In this document: piece by piece, positions 17,484 to 27,076 of the stretch
Layout: every line of letters begins with the position of its first letter
Numbering within the stretch: position 1 is the stretch's first letter
Origin: an uncultured Pelagibacteraceae bacterium
GTDB taxonomy: Bacteria > Pseudomonadota > Alphaproteobacteria > Pelagibacterales > Pelagibacteraceae
Assembly: GCA_902604575.1 (NCBI GenBank)
Contig: CACKZH010000004.1
Coordinates: forward strand, 1-58,386
Reading direction: 5' to 3'
DNA length: 58,386 bases
Notes under the pieces: model-generated
Told to the model about the DNA's origin: nothing
Seen by the model: the letters and a program-made list of their open reading frames with translations, nothing else
Database searches by the model: none
Translations under genes and position numbers: made by a program

Positions 17484-18860
17484 ATGAAAAAATTATTTCT
17501 AATCGTTGTATTAATCTTTTCATTTCAAAATAATCTTTTAGCTGAAAACTTTAATAAATTTAATAAATGGCTTTTGAAAAATGGCCACTCTCAATATTTA
17601 AAAGATGGGGGTGCAAAGGTTGATCTTTGTGCAACATTTAAAAAAAATAGTGATGCTTGGTTAAATGAAGAATGTGGGAATTATCCTAAAGGAAAAATGA
17701 TAACGATGAACAATTTAGATATTAAGATAAAAAATAAAGCATTATCAGCCACCAATATTTCTTATCATTCAAACCCAAACAGAGATACCCTGATTTATTA
17801 TTTATGGAAATACTCTTATAGAGATAGAAGCTCACATTTAAAAGAATTTAAACCGACAAATAGTTCCTACGATTTTAAATTCAACTTAATTGAAGATGAA
17901 TTTTTAAAAAAACAAATGAAAACCAAAGGTATCCTTAGTTATTTATATTACCAAGATGACGAAGTATTAATTGACGAACTTTCTCCCAAAGAAAGACTGG
18001 GAGAGTTTTTGAATAATGAAACAAAATTTTATTCAATGTCGATGGGTAAGTCAGTAACTTCTTATTTAGTAGGTCATGCCATATGTGAGGGCTATATTGA
18101 TGGAGTTGATGCAAGAGTAAATGACTGGCCTATTATAAAAGACTCAATTTATCATAATCAAAAATTAATTAATTTTTTAAATATGAATACTGGTGATCAA
18201 ATATATATCGATGAGTTTGAAGATGGTACCAGTAAATTAGGGGCATATGAAGATAGAGATATAGAGACAACTATGCGTTTATTCTTTAGAAACAAAAATA
18301 TAAAAAAATCTAAGGAAAGATACAATTACAATGGATTTGTTACTCAGTTAATTTTGAACTACATGAAATTTAAAATCGGTGAAGATTATGACAAATTTTA
18401 TAGCAAAGTTTTCAATGATAAAATAAAGATCAAACATAGCATTCGTTATGGCTATACTAGTTTTAAAGAACATTTTGGAAATGGACATCCTAACATAATG
18501 GCAACGAGATTTGACTATCTTAGAATTGCAAAAGCTATAATGGACGATTATCAGAATGGCACTTGTGTTGGAAAATATTTAAAAGAGATTTACGAAAGAA
18601 GAATACCAAAAGGAAGTAAAGAAAAAGAAGAGCCCTTATTTAATCGTACAAAATCGTACGGGGGTCAATTTCATATGGATTTTCCAGGATTAAAAGACAA
18701 AATTATATTTGGTATGGGTGGCTATGGCGGGAATATGATTTTAATTGATGTAGAAAATTCAAGAATACTAGTTGTAAATTCCCTTCATTATAATAATAAA
18801 AAATATAAATATAATCACAAAAAACTACTGTACGATCCATTTAAAAAAGTAAAAGGTTAA
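17484..18860 (+). CDS. Serine hydrolase, class-C beta-lactamase/NylB-like, secreted (paralog of 7476..8618)
   Basis: Signal peptide; SMSMGKSVTSYLVGHAICEGYID, RTKSYGGQFHMDF, ILIDVENSRILVVNSL. Confidence 0.75.
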   Translation: MKKLFLIVVLIFSFQNNLLAENFNKFNKWLLKNGHSQYLKDGGAKVDLCATFKKNSDAWLNEECGNYPKGKMITMNNLDIKIKNKALSATNISYHSNPNRDTLIYYLWKYSYRDRSSHLKEFKPTNSSYDFKFNLIEDEFLKKQMKTKGILSYLYYQDDEVLIDELSPKERLGEFLNNETKFYSMSMGKSVTSYLVGHAICEGYIDGVDARVNDWPIIKDSIYHNQKLINFLNMNTGDQIYIDEFEDGTSKLGAYEDRDIETTMRLFFRNKNIKKSKERYNYNGFVTQLILNYMKFKIGEDYDKFYSKVFNDKIKIKHSIRYGYTSFKEHFGNGHPNIMATRFDYLRIAKAIMDDYQNGTCVGKYLKEIYERRIPKGSKEKEEPLFNRTKSYGGQFHMDFPGLKDKIIFGMGGYGGNMILIDVENSRILVVNSLHYNNKKYKYNHKKLLYDPFKKVKG

Positions 18861-19697
18861 ATGAAAAAAATTATATTAATCATTTCATTTATATTATTTT
18901 CTGGTGCAGCATTTTCAGATGGGCACAAAGTTAAATTCAAAGATATTAAAGGCTATAAAAAGCAATTTATTTCTATGCATAAAAAAAAAGTAAATAGAAT
19001 TATAGAAGTAAAAGCATCTGAGGGATTTCCAGTATATGAGGGAGAAACAAGTATTCAAGTTACTGTAAATAGAGAAGATGCAGGTTGTGGTACAGGAAAG
19101 GCACAAACAACTCAAATTCAATGTGATGGTAAGGGCAATAGAAGTAGACAAGAATTAAATTTGGGTGATATGAAACTTAAAAATAAAGAACATATTTTTG
19201 AGTACGCTGTTTATTTTGATGAAACTTATGAACCTTTAAAAAAGGGTGCTGTAGTAATAATTGGACAGATGCATACTGACAACAAAGCAAAAGGTTGTCA
19301 TAGTTGTTGTCATTTTTGGGCTCAAGATTTTAAATATAAAGGGGAGCATTATTATAGTTGGGCTAGCAAAGCAGCCTATTCATCTGAACCTGTTGTAATT
19401 GGAAAAATTGAAGATCTAAAAGGAAAATGGACACACCTAAAGTTTCATGTCCTTTGGAAGCTTGATGAAACAGGTAGGTTTAAAATTTATAAAAATAATG
19501 AAGTTATCGCAGATCTTAAAAATATAAAAACTTTAGCTGATACTTGCACGGGTGGTTATATGAAATTTGGAATTTATAGACATCGTACAATTGGTTATTG
19601 GAATTCAGATTGGGAAAGTTTGCCAGACCAAAGAGTTTATTTAGATAGTATAGTTTTTAGAAAACCAAAAAAAGAAGAGAAATTTAAAAATCAATGA
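18861..19697 (+). CDS. Secreted polysaccharide-lyase-like protein (heparin lyase I fold family), Cys-rich
   Basis: Signal peptide; NRSRQELNLG, YAVYFDETYEPL, IIGQMHTD, GYMKFGIYRHR, VYLDSIVF; divergent paralog of next gene. Confidence 0.55.
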   Translation: MKKIILIISFILFSGAAFSDGHKVKFKDIKGYKKQFISMHKKKVNRIIEVKASEGFPVYEGETSIQVTVNREDAGCGTGKAQTTQIQCDGKGNRSRQELNLGDMKLKNKEHIFEYAVYFDETYEPLKKGAVVIIGQMHTDNKAKGCHSCCHFWAQDFKYKGEHYYSWASKAAYSSEPVVIGKIEDLKGKWTHLKFHVLWKLDETGRFKIYKNNEVIADLKNIKTLADTCTGGYMKFGIYRHRTIGYWNSDWESLPDQRVYLDSIVFRKPKKEEKFKNQ

Positions 19698-20632
19698 AAA
19701 AAATTTTAGGTATTCTATTTCTTAGTTTGTTATTAAGTGGAAATAGTTATGCAAAAAAATTTGTCAAACTTCCAAAAGATGTAGGCTCTGGATCAAAATT
19801 TTATAAAAGTTTAACTGGTAAAGGCTATAAGAAACATGGATTTCAAATTGTAAATAAAGAAGACGGTCATCCAGTTAGAGCTGGAAGCCAATCTGTAAGA
19901 TTTGAAGTGAGACAAGGAGATTGTGGAAAGGACTCGGACGGAGGTTGGAGTGATTGTAAAAATGACAGAGAGCGTCATGAGTTAAGTGGAGGTGACAGCG
20001 CAATGTCTAGCGGAGAACATTGGTTTTCTTGGTCAATATATTTTCCAAAAGATCACCAAAACCTTTACCCATTGAGTAATGCATTTGGTCAATTTCATCA
20101 AAAAAATGGAAATCCAATATTTATGTTCAAAGAACTTCGAAAAGGATACACAATTGTAAGAACTATTACAGATAATGATTGGGATTATCACGAACAAAAT
20201 TTGATAACTAATGATGAGGCTCTAGGTAATTGGTTTGATATATTGATAAATGCAAAATGGTCAAAAAAAGAAGATGGATTTTTTAAAATTTGGGTCAATG
20301 GTGACCTAAGATATGATTACAAAGGTCCAACAAAATCAAAATCTAAGGTTTATCAAAAGTTTGGTGTCTATAGAACAGGAATAACCAGATATTTAAATTA
20401 TGTAAATGTTGATGGAATTGATAAATGTTTACGTGAAAAAGAATCTACTAATAAAGATTATACCACTTTGTATAAATTAAAGAGAAAAAAATTTCCCGGA
20501 CATAAAAACTCAATAAATCTTTTTAAAAAGTGTAATAGTTATTATGATGTTAAGAATGTTCCAACAACAATAATCTATTTTGATGAAGTTAGAAGAGGAA
20601 AATCTAAAGAAAAAGTTGGTATATTTAATTAA
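19694..20632 (+). CDS. Secreted polysaccharide-lyase-like protein (heparin lyase I family, PF14099-type)
   Basis: Signal peptide; NDRERHELSG, WFSWSIYFPKDH, FGQFHQKNGNPIF, KKEDGFFKIWVNG, YQKFGVYRTG, IIYFDEVRRGK. Confidence 0.7.
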   Translation: MKKILGILFLSLLLSGNSYAKKFVKLPKDVGSGSKFYKSLTGKGYKKHGFQIVNKEDGHPVRAGSQSVRFEVRQGDCGKDSDGGWSDCKNDRERHELSGGDSAMSSGEHWFSWSIYFPKDHQNLYPLSNAFGQFHQKNGNPIFMFKELRKGYTIVRTITDNDWDYHEQNLITNDEALGNWFDILINAKWSKKEDGFFKIWVNGDLRYDYKGPTKSKSKVYQKFGVYRTGITRYLNYVNVDGIDKCLREKESTNKDYTTLYKLKRKKFPGHKNSINLFKKCNSYYDVKNVPTTIIYFDEVRRGKSKEKVGIFN

Positions 20633-20644
20633 ATAAAAAATAAT

Positions 20645-20866
20645 CTAACAACAACTGCAGCTTTTCTTAGCAGCTTTTGGTTGATTGTCAGCTTTTGCAG
20701 ATTCTAATTCTTTTTGTTCTTCCTCAAGAGCCTTTTGTTTCTTTGAAATCTTATCTTCAAAGTAATCATAAAGAGAAGCAAAGCCTAATTTAGAGGCTCT
20801 TTTTTCCTCATAATCTCTTCGCCCTTTAAGGTTTTCAATTATTTTAACTATTTCTTGGTTCTGCAT
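20645..20866 (-). CDS. Small coiled-coil protein with C-terminal KKSCSCC tail, function unknown
   Basis: ORF directly downstream of umuC (30-bp gap), same strand; charged helical body. Confidence 0.6.
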   Translation of the reverse strand: MQNQEIVKIIENLKGRRDYEEKRASKLGFASLYDYFEDKISKKQKALEEEQKELESAKADNQPKAAKKSCSCC

Positions 20867-20896
20867 GCTCTCTTTTTATTAAAAAAGCCAATTAAA

Positions 20897-22174
20897 TCAA
20901 CCTCTAATAGTTGGCAAACTATAAAAGTCAGCAGTATCAATTTTAGAGGAATATTGCCTTCTCATGTTCCATTTTTTATGAACTCCTGCACTTGCAACAC
21001 TTAAAGTAGATCTTCCATATCGGTGATTAGTATTATCAATTGATCGCATCAAGCTATTTATTTTTTCATCTTTCTCAGATGTAAACAAATTTGTTTTATC
21101 ACTAGCATTAGAAAGTCCTGTAAGCATCACACCTGCTTTTTGATAACGGTAACCATTTTTAAATATGCTTTCCAAAATTGAAACTGCTGTCTTAACTGTT
21201 TCAATACTGTTGTTTGTTGCAATTGGAAAATCAACTGTCTTTGCATTTGAGTAATAACCAAAGTTTCTTTGGAAAGGACTAGTTCTAACAAACACAGTGA
21301 TTGCTTTTGCAACCAAAGACTCTGATCTAATTTTTTCAGAGGCATTCAAACAATAATTTGCAACTGCTTCTTTTAATTCTTGAAATGTTTCAATTCTTTT
21401 TCCAAATGATCTTGAAACCACACAGCTCTTTCTTTTAGTTGTAGTGGTCTCTAATCCAATACAAGAAATTCCTCTAAGCTCCATAGCAGTTCTTGAACTT
21501 AGAACATTTGAAGATTTTTTGATCCAGGTATTAGATTTATTTTTTAATTGCTTGGCATTATAAATTCCATGCTTTTGATAAAATTTGGTTAGTTGCCTTC
21601 CAACACCCCAGACGTCATTGATTTCAACTTTTTCTAAAATAGGATCTAAGTTTTCGATGCCAATTAAACTTGTCACCCCAGATTGTTTTTTCTTTGCAAT
21701 ATGATTTGCAACTTTACTTAAAGTTTTTGTATTGGCTATTCCAATACTAGTTGGAATGCCAGTCCATTGTAAAACAGTTTCTCTAATTTCTTTCCCAACT
21801 TTTTCTACATCTTGATCTTTAAAGTTTGATAAATCTAAAAATGCTTCATCAATGGAGTAAACTTCTATTTCTGAATTAAATCTTTTAAGAGTTCGCATTA
21901 CTCTTCTAGATAAATCTCCATATAAAGAATAATTAGACGAGAAAACTTCAACTTTATTTTTAAGAATAATATCTTTTGCTTTAAAGTAGGGCTCACCCAT
22001 TTTAATACCTAAAGCTTTTGCTTCATTTGATCTTGAAATAATGCAGCCATCATTATTAGACAAAACGACAACAGGTTTTCTTCTTATTTTTGGATTAAAT
22101 AATCTTTCACAAGAAACATAAAAAGAATTACAATCAATTAATGCTATTTTTTTAGTATGTTGAATGGATGACAT
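20897..22174 (-). CDS. umuC: DNA polymerase V catalytic subunit UmuC (Y-family)
   Basis: [87 protein letters not shown]. Confidence 0.95.
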   Translation of the reverse strand: MSSIQHTKKIALIDCNSFYVSCERLFNPKIRRKPVVVLSNNDGCIISRSNEAKALGIKMGEPYFKAKDIILKNKVEVFSSNYSLYGDLSRRVMRTLKRFNSEIEVYSIDEAFLDLSNFKDQDVEKVGKEIRETVLQWTGIPTSIGIANTKTLSKVANHIAKKKQSGVTSLIGIENLDPILEKVEINDVWGVGRQLTKFYQKHGIYNAKQLKNKSNTWIKKSSNVLSSRTAMELRGISCIGLETTTTKRKSCVVSRSFGKRIETFQELKEAVANYCLNASEKIRSESLVAKAITVFVRTSPFQRNFGYYSNAKTVDFPIATNNSIETVKTAVSILESIFKNGYRYQKAGVMLTGLSNASDKTNLFTSEKDEKINSLMRSIDNTNHRYGRSTLSVASAGVHKKWNMRRQYSSKIDTADFYSLPTIRG

Positions 22175-22547
22175 AAGTAACAACTCCCCAAATAAAAATA
22201 TCTTGTTCTTCGTTAATTAAGATTCTGTCTGAAAACTCTTTAGATCCAGAAGTTAAAAATTTTTTATCTCTTTCTTGAACTAAAGTTTTAACTACAAGTT
22301 CGTCATGAACATTCGCAATCACTGTTGAAAAGTTTTTTGGTTTTAAACTTTTATCAACTACCAATAAGTCACCATCATTAATTCCAACGTCGACCATGGA
22401 TTTACCTTGAACTCTAATGATGAAAGTTGCCGGAACATTTCTTATTAAATGCATGTTCAGATCAATATCTTCCTCGATATAATCAGTAGCAGGGGAAGGA
22501 AAACCAGCTCCTGCTTTATGTAGATAATAAGGGATTGTTAGTTTCAT
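22152..22547 (-). CDS. umuD: UmuD, LexA-like self-cleaving polymerase V subunit
   Basis: [22 protein letters not shown] catalytic Ser, ELVVKTL catalytic Lys; overlaps umuC. Confidence 0.95.
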   Translation of the reverse strand: MKLTIPYYLHKAGAGFPSPATDYIEEDIDLNMHLIRNVPATFIIRVQGKSMVDVGINDGDLLVVDKSLKPKNFSTVIANVHDELVVKTLVQERDKKFLTSGSKEFSDRILINEEQDIFIWGVVTYVIHSTY

Positions 22548-22562
22548 GTTCTTGTTTTGTTC
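22548..22562 (-). promoter_or_regulatory. Alphaproteobacterial-type LexA/SOS box (GAAC-N7-GAAC on minus strand; GTTC-N7-GTTC on plus)
   Basis: Plus strand gttcttgttttgttc; exact match to the direct-repeat consensus, directly abutting the umuD ATG. Confidence 0.8.
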
Positions 22563-22565
22563 TAA

Positions 22566-22594
22566 TTTATAGACTATTTATACAATACACTCAA
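22566..22594 (-). promoter_or_regulatory. Putative sigma70-type promoter of umuDC
   Basis: Minus strand TTGAGT - 17 nt - TATAAA; predicted TSS would fall inside the LexA box. Confidence 0.5.
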
Positions 22595-22734
22595 GAGGTT
22601 GTATTTTGAGTCTGTAACTGAATCAAAAGTGAATCAAAACGTGAACATCCAAACTACATTTTGTATGCTTGTGGATAACTTCAACCACTAGTAGTTTAAG
22701 TTGGTTATTAAGTTATATAAATTTTAATTTGATT

Positions 22735-23118
22735 ATGAGTATTTTAGATTTTGTAATGGTTGGTTCTAATGATTATAAGAAATCGAGCGAGTTATATGAT
22801 GCTGCTTTTGAACCATTAAATTTAAAAAAAATTCTAACGACAGAAAAATATATTGGTTATGCTCATTCAAGCGAACCTGAGAAAGTAATATTTTATATAA
22901 CCAATCCAGTTAATGGTAAACCAGCGACTATGGGTAATGGGTCACAAGTAACACTGTTAGCAGAGTCTAAAGAGGCAGTAGAAAAGTTTTATGAGATTGC
23001 AATTTCGAAAGGAGCAATAGATGAGGGGGCGCCAGGGGTTAGAAAAGATGGAAATTACTATGGGTATATCCGCGACTTAGACGGAAATAAAATTGCAGCA
23101 AAAAGTGTTTTAAAATAA
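22735..23118 (+). CDS. VOC/glyoxalase family protein (start at internal MSILDFVMVG preferred)
   Basis: MVGSNDYKKSSELYDAAFEPL, GYIRDLDGNKIAA. Confidence 0.8.
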   Translation: MSILDFVMVGSNDYKKSSELYDAAFEPLNLKKILTTEKYIGYAHSSEPEKVIFYITNPVNGKPATMGNGSQVTLLAESKEAVEKFYEIAISKGAIDEGAPGVRKDGNYYGYIRDLDGNKIAAKSVLK

Positions 23119-23129
23119 AAAGGAGATAT

Positions 23130-23495
23130 ATGAAATTGAATTGTCATTGTGGAGCTATTGAAGCAGAAATTAATGCTACATTTAATGAATTAGCAAAAAT
23201 TGTAAGATGCAATTGTTCTATTTGTAAAAGAAAAAATGCAACAATGGGCATGGTTAAAAATGAAGATTTTAAAGTTACAAAAGGACAAGAGAAATTAAAA
23301 CTTTATCAGTACCATACTAAAGTCGCTAATCATTATTTTTGTACTGAATGTGGAATTTACACTCATCATAATCCAAGAAGTGCGCCAGCGATGACTGGTT
23401 TTAATTTAGGGTGTGTTGATGAGGTTAAAGTAGAAGACTTAAAAGAAGTAGCTAACTTTGATGGTTTAAACCATCCAATGGATCAAAAAAAATAA
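23130..23495 (+). CDS. GFA family (glutathione-dependent formaldehyde-activating-like) zinc protein
   Basis: CHCGAIEAE, RCNCSICKRKNATMG, YFCTECGIYTHHNPR. Confidence 0.9.
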   Translation: MKLNCHCGAIEAEINATFNELAKIVRCNCSICKRKNATMGMVKNEDFKVTKGQEKLKLYQYHTKVANHYFCTECGIYTHHNPRSAPAMTGFNLGCVDEVKVEDLKEVANFDGLNHPMDQKK

Positions 23496-23502
23496 AAATC
23501 CA

Positions 23503-24432
23503 ATGAGATTATCTGAAGAGTGTTTTAAGAAAGTTAAAAAAGATTGTTTTAAATTTATTAAATCACAAGAAACTTCAACTGAAAAGTTTAGCAATAAAGA
23601 TGGGATGATTAAGAATTTTTTAATCCCAATATGTTTTTGGATTGCAAAAAAAGCTGATAACAAAAAACCGTATTTTGTTGGATTAGCTGGAGGACAAGGA
23701 ACTGGCAAAACAACTATAAGTTCTATAATACAGATAATATTAGAAAAGTATTTTAAATTAAAAGTATTCAAAATTTCTATTGATGATTTTTATAAAACTA
23801 GAAAAGAAAGAATAGCTTTATCAAAAAAAGTACACCCAATGTTACTTACTAGAGGAGTTCCTGGAACTCATGACATCAATATGATGTTGGATTTCTTTAA
23901 AAAATCAAAAAGTAAAAAATTCAAAAAATTAAAATTACCAAATTTTAATAAGGCAATTGATGACAGATTTCCTAAAAATAAATGGAATAAAATAAATCAA
24001 AGACCAGATGTTATTATTTTTGAAGGATGGTGTGTGGGAGCAAGAGCAGAAACAAATAAGACATTAATAAAGTCTATTAATTCTATGGAAAAAGCTAATG
24101 ATCACAAACTAGTTTGGAGAAAATATGTAAATCAGCAACTAAAAACTAAGTATAAAGAGTTATATTCTCAGTTAAATTGTATGATTTACTTAAAAGCAAA
24201 AAACTTTAGTTTATTACAAAAGTGGAGATTAAAGCAGGAGCATAAACTATGGTTAAAAACAAAGAAAAAAGGCGGTCATAAAATAATGAGTAAATGGGAC
24301 GTAATAAATTTTATGCAAACCTACCAAAGAATTACTCAAAATATGTTTAAAAATATGCCGAAATACGCATCTATAATTTTAAATTTAAACAGTAACCATC
24401 ATATTAAAACTGCTGTATATAAATCGAAATGA
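23503..24432 (+). CDS. P-loop kinase, D-glycerate 3-kinase (GLYK)-like
   Basis: FVGLAGGQGTGKTTISSII Walker A, ISIDDFYKTRKER, LTRGVPGTHDINMM. Confidence 0.82.
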   Translation: MRLSEECFKKVKKDCFKFIKSQETSTEKFSNKDGMIKNFLIPICFWIAKKADNKKPYFVGLAGGQGTGKTTISSIIQIILEKYFKLKVFKISIDDFYKTRKERIALSKKVHPMLLTRGVPGTHDINMMLDFFKKSKSKKFKKLKLPNFNKAIDDRFPKNKWNKINQRPDVIIFEGWCVGARAETNKTLIKSINSMEKANDHKLVWRKYVNQQLKTKYKELYSQLNCMIYLKAKNFSLLQKWRLKQEHKLWLKTKKKGGHKIMSKWDVINFMQTYQRITQNMFKNMPKYASIILNLNSNHHIKTAVYKSK

Positions 24433-25721
24433 AAAAAATATTTATCATAGTTATCACATCAATATTCTATTTTAGTAATGCTTTTGCAGTTACACTTCTC
24501 GATGCATTAAATCAAACTTATCAAAACAATATTCAATTAAATGCTGAAAGAGAAAATATTAAAGTTTCAGAAGAAGATGTAAATATTTCAAAGGCTGATT
24601 ACAAACCTTCTTTAACTGTAAAAGGATCAAAAAGTTTTGAGAATACAAACAAATTAACCAATCAAAGTGGTGGCGATGCAAGTGTCAGCGATGTAGACCC
24701 ATTTACCACTTCAATCAAATTAGAACATACATTGCTTGATTATGGAAGAGATCTTACACTTGAAAAAAATATTACTGCTTTAGATTTAGCTAAAGCACAG
24801 TTGGTTAAAAAAGAACAAGATATTTTACATAAAGCAATTGATGCATTTACAAATTTAGTTCTAGCTAGAGAAACACTAGACATTAACGCTAAAAATTTAA
24901 ATCTTTTAATTAGACAAGTTGAAAATGATAAAATTAGAAGAGACAGAGGTCAAATTACAAATACTGACTTAGCACAATCAGAGTCGTCACTTGCAGGCGC
25001 TCAAGCACAATTTGCAAAAGCAAAAAGTGACTTATTAATTAGTAAACTAAATTATGAGAATATAATTGGTAAAATCAATGATCCAAATCAATTACAAAAA
25101 AATTCAAATGCGATAGTTAATATTCCAAGCACTTTAAGTGAAGCAATTAATCTTTCAAAACAAAATAACCCTGATATTCAGATTGCAAAATTTGATTTAT
25201 CAAAAGCAGAAAAGGAATTAGCAATTTCAGAGTCAGATTTAAAGCCAACTGCTTCTTTATCTTTAGAAAGATCTTATACAGAAGACCTTAGTTCAACTTA
25301 TGATGAGAGAGAAAAAGATATTTTAAAAGCAGAGATTAGTTGGCCTTTTTATTCAGGTGGAAAAAAGAGATCAACTATTTCTAAAAATTCAAATTTAACT
25401 ACTAGAAAAAGATTATTATTAGATGATGCGGTAAAAACAAACGAAATAAATGTTGCAAGCGCATGGTCTAGTCTAGAATCTTCTGAAAGTTTTTTAAATT
25501 CAGTTAGAGTTCAAGTAAATGCTGCTGAAATAGCTAATGAAGGAATTGCTGCAGAGTACGAAAGAGGTTCTAGAACCACTTTAGATGTTATTCAATCAAA
25601 TACCTTATTGCTTTCTGCTCAAATTTCTTTAGCAAGTTCTGAAAAAAATTATCTTATGGCCCAATACAATCTGCTTAAAGCAGTAGGTTTGTTAAACAGC
25701 CAATATCTAAAACTTAAGTAA
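24429..25721 (+). CDS. TolC family outer membrane efflux protein
   Basis: Signal peptide, TLLDALNQTYQNNIQLNAERENIKVSEEDVNISKADYKPSLTV, YERGSRTTLDVIQSNTLLLSAQ. Confidence 0.9.
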   Translation: MKKIFIIVITSIFYFSNAFAVTLLDALNQTYQNNIQLNAERENIKVSEEDVNISKADYKPSLTVKGSKSFENTNKLTNQSGGDASVSDVDPFTTSIKLEHTLLDYGRDLTLEKNITALDLAKAQLVKKEQDILHKAIDAFTNLVLARETLDINAKNLNLLIRQVENDKIRRDRGQITNTDLAQSESSLAGAQAQFAKAKSDLLISKLNYENIIGKINDPNQLQKNSNAIVNIPSTLSEAINLSKQNNPDIQIAKFDLSKAEKELAISESDLKPTASLSLERSYTEDLSSTYDEREKDILKAEISWPFYSGGKKRSTISKNSNLTTRKRLLLDDAVKTNEINVASAWSSLESSESFLNSVRVQVNAAEIANEGIAAEYERGSRTTLDVIQSNTLLLSAQISLASSEKNYLMAQYNLLKAVGLLNSQYLKLK

Positions 25722-25764
25722 TTATTTGATTTTTAAGGCCAAAAAATAAATATATTGATAATGA

Positions 25765-25779
25765 GAACAAAATGTGTAC
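25765..25779 (+). promoter_or_regulatory. Candidate degenerate LexA/SOS box upstream of recA (GAAC-N7-GTAC)
   Basis: gaacaaaatgtgtac; one mismatch to GAACN7GAAC; shares GAACAAAA with the umuD box. Confidence 0.45.
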
Positions 25780-25828
25780 ATTTAATTCATGATTCGAGTG
25801 TTAAAAAATTTAAAAAAAGAGGCAAAAA

Positions 25829-26983
25829 ATGACGAAAAATAACCTAAAAGTAGTTAAATCTACTAAAGATCAAGAAATGGACGTTAAAGAAAAGAACAAA
25901 GCGTTAGACGCTGCGATAGCTCAAATTACAGATAATTTTGGAAAAGGCTCTGTAATGAAGCTTGGTGAAAAAAGAGCGATGGATATCGAGTCTGTTTCAA
26001 CAGGTTCTTTAAGTCTTGATTTAGCTTTAGGAATAGGCGGATTACCAAAAGGAAGAATTGTTGAAGTTTACGGACCAGAATCTTCTGGAAAAACTACATT
26101 AGCATTACAAGTTGTTGCTGAAGCTCAAAAAGCAGGTGGAATTTGTGCATTTGTTGATGCAGAACATGCTCTAGATCCAGTTTATGCAAAAAAATTAGGT
26201 GTAAATACAGAAGAACTTTTAATTTCACAGCCTGATACTGGTGAACAAGCATTAGAAATCGCTGATACACTAGTAAAATCAGGCTCTATTTCAGTAATTG
26301 TCATCGACTCTGTTGCAGCTTTAACCCCTAAAGCTGAAATCGAAGGAGAGATGGGAGATCATCATGTTGGTCTTCAATCAAGATTAATGAGTCAGGCTTT
26401 AAGAAAATTAACAGGTTCAATTTCAAATACAAATACAATGATGATTTTCATTAACCAAATCAGAATGAAAATTGGAGTTATGTTTGGAAGTCCAGAGACA
26501 ACATCAGGTGGTAATGCACTTAAGTTTTACTCATCTGTAAGAATGGATATTAGAAGAATTGGTGCCATCAAAGATAAAGATGAAATTATTGGTAACTCTA
26601 CAAGAGTGAAGGTAGTTAAGAATAAAGTAGCACCACCATTCAAAGTTGTTGAATTTGACTTGATGTATGGAAGAGGAATTAGCAAGATGGGTGAACTAGT
26701 CGATCTTGGTTCTAAAGCAGATATTATTGAAAAATCAGGTGCTTGGTATGCTTACAAGGGTGAGAAGATTGGTCAAGGTAGAGAGAACGCCAAGACTTAT
26801 CTAGCTCAAAATCCTAAAGTTGCTGCAGAAATTGAAATGGCAATTAGGGAAAAAGCAGGTGTGATTTCTAAGAAAATAGAAGGAAATCCAATTGATCCTG
26901 AGAAATTAGAGAAAGAAAAGAAAGTAGCTGAAAAAGAAGAGGCTGACAAAGTTGAAGCTACTCCTCCATCTAAAAAGAATTAA
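25829..26983 (+). CDS. recA: Recombinase RecA
   Basis: [65 protein letters not shown]. Confidence 0.99.
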   Translation: MTKNNLKVVKSTKDQEMDVKEKNKALDAAIAQITDNFGKGSVMKLGEKRAMDIESVSTGSLSLDLALGIGGLPKGRIVEVYGPESSGKTTLALQVVAEAQKAGGICAFVDAEHALDPVYAKKLGVNTEELLISQPDTGEQALEIADTLVKSGSISVIVIDSVAALTPKAEIEGEMGDHHVGLQSRLMSQALRKLTGSISNTNTMMIFINQIRMKIGVMFGSPETTSGGNALKFYSSVRMDIRRIGAIKDKDEIIGNSTRVKVVKNKVAPPFKVVEFDLMYGRGISKMGELVDLGSKADIIEKSGAWYAYKGEKIGQGRENAKTYLAQNPKVAAEIEMAIREKAGVISKKIEGNPIDPEKLEKEKKVAEKEEADKVEATPPSKKN

Positions 26984-27002
26984 TAGGTCATCTTTATTAA
27001 TA

Positions 27003-27031
27003 AAAGGCGCTTAATTTAAGCGCCTTTTTTC
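27003..27031 (+). terminator. Rho-independent terminator downstream of recA
   Basis: aaggcgctta-att-taagcgcctttttt. Confidence 0.85.
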
Positions 27032-27076
27032 CCTTCGATATCTAGACATAGAATAAAAAAGCTGTATTTTAAAAAT

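Noticed and set aside
22669-22734. N-terminal extension MWITSTTSSLSWLLSYINFNLI of the VOC protein
   Set aside because: Not VOC-like; the domain begins at MSILDFVMVG, so the later ATG at 22735 is preferred
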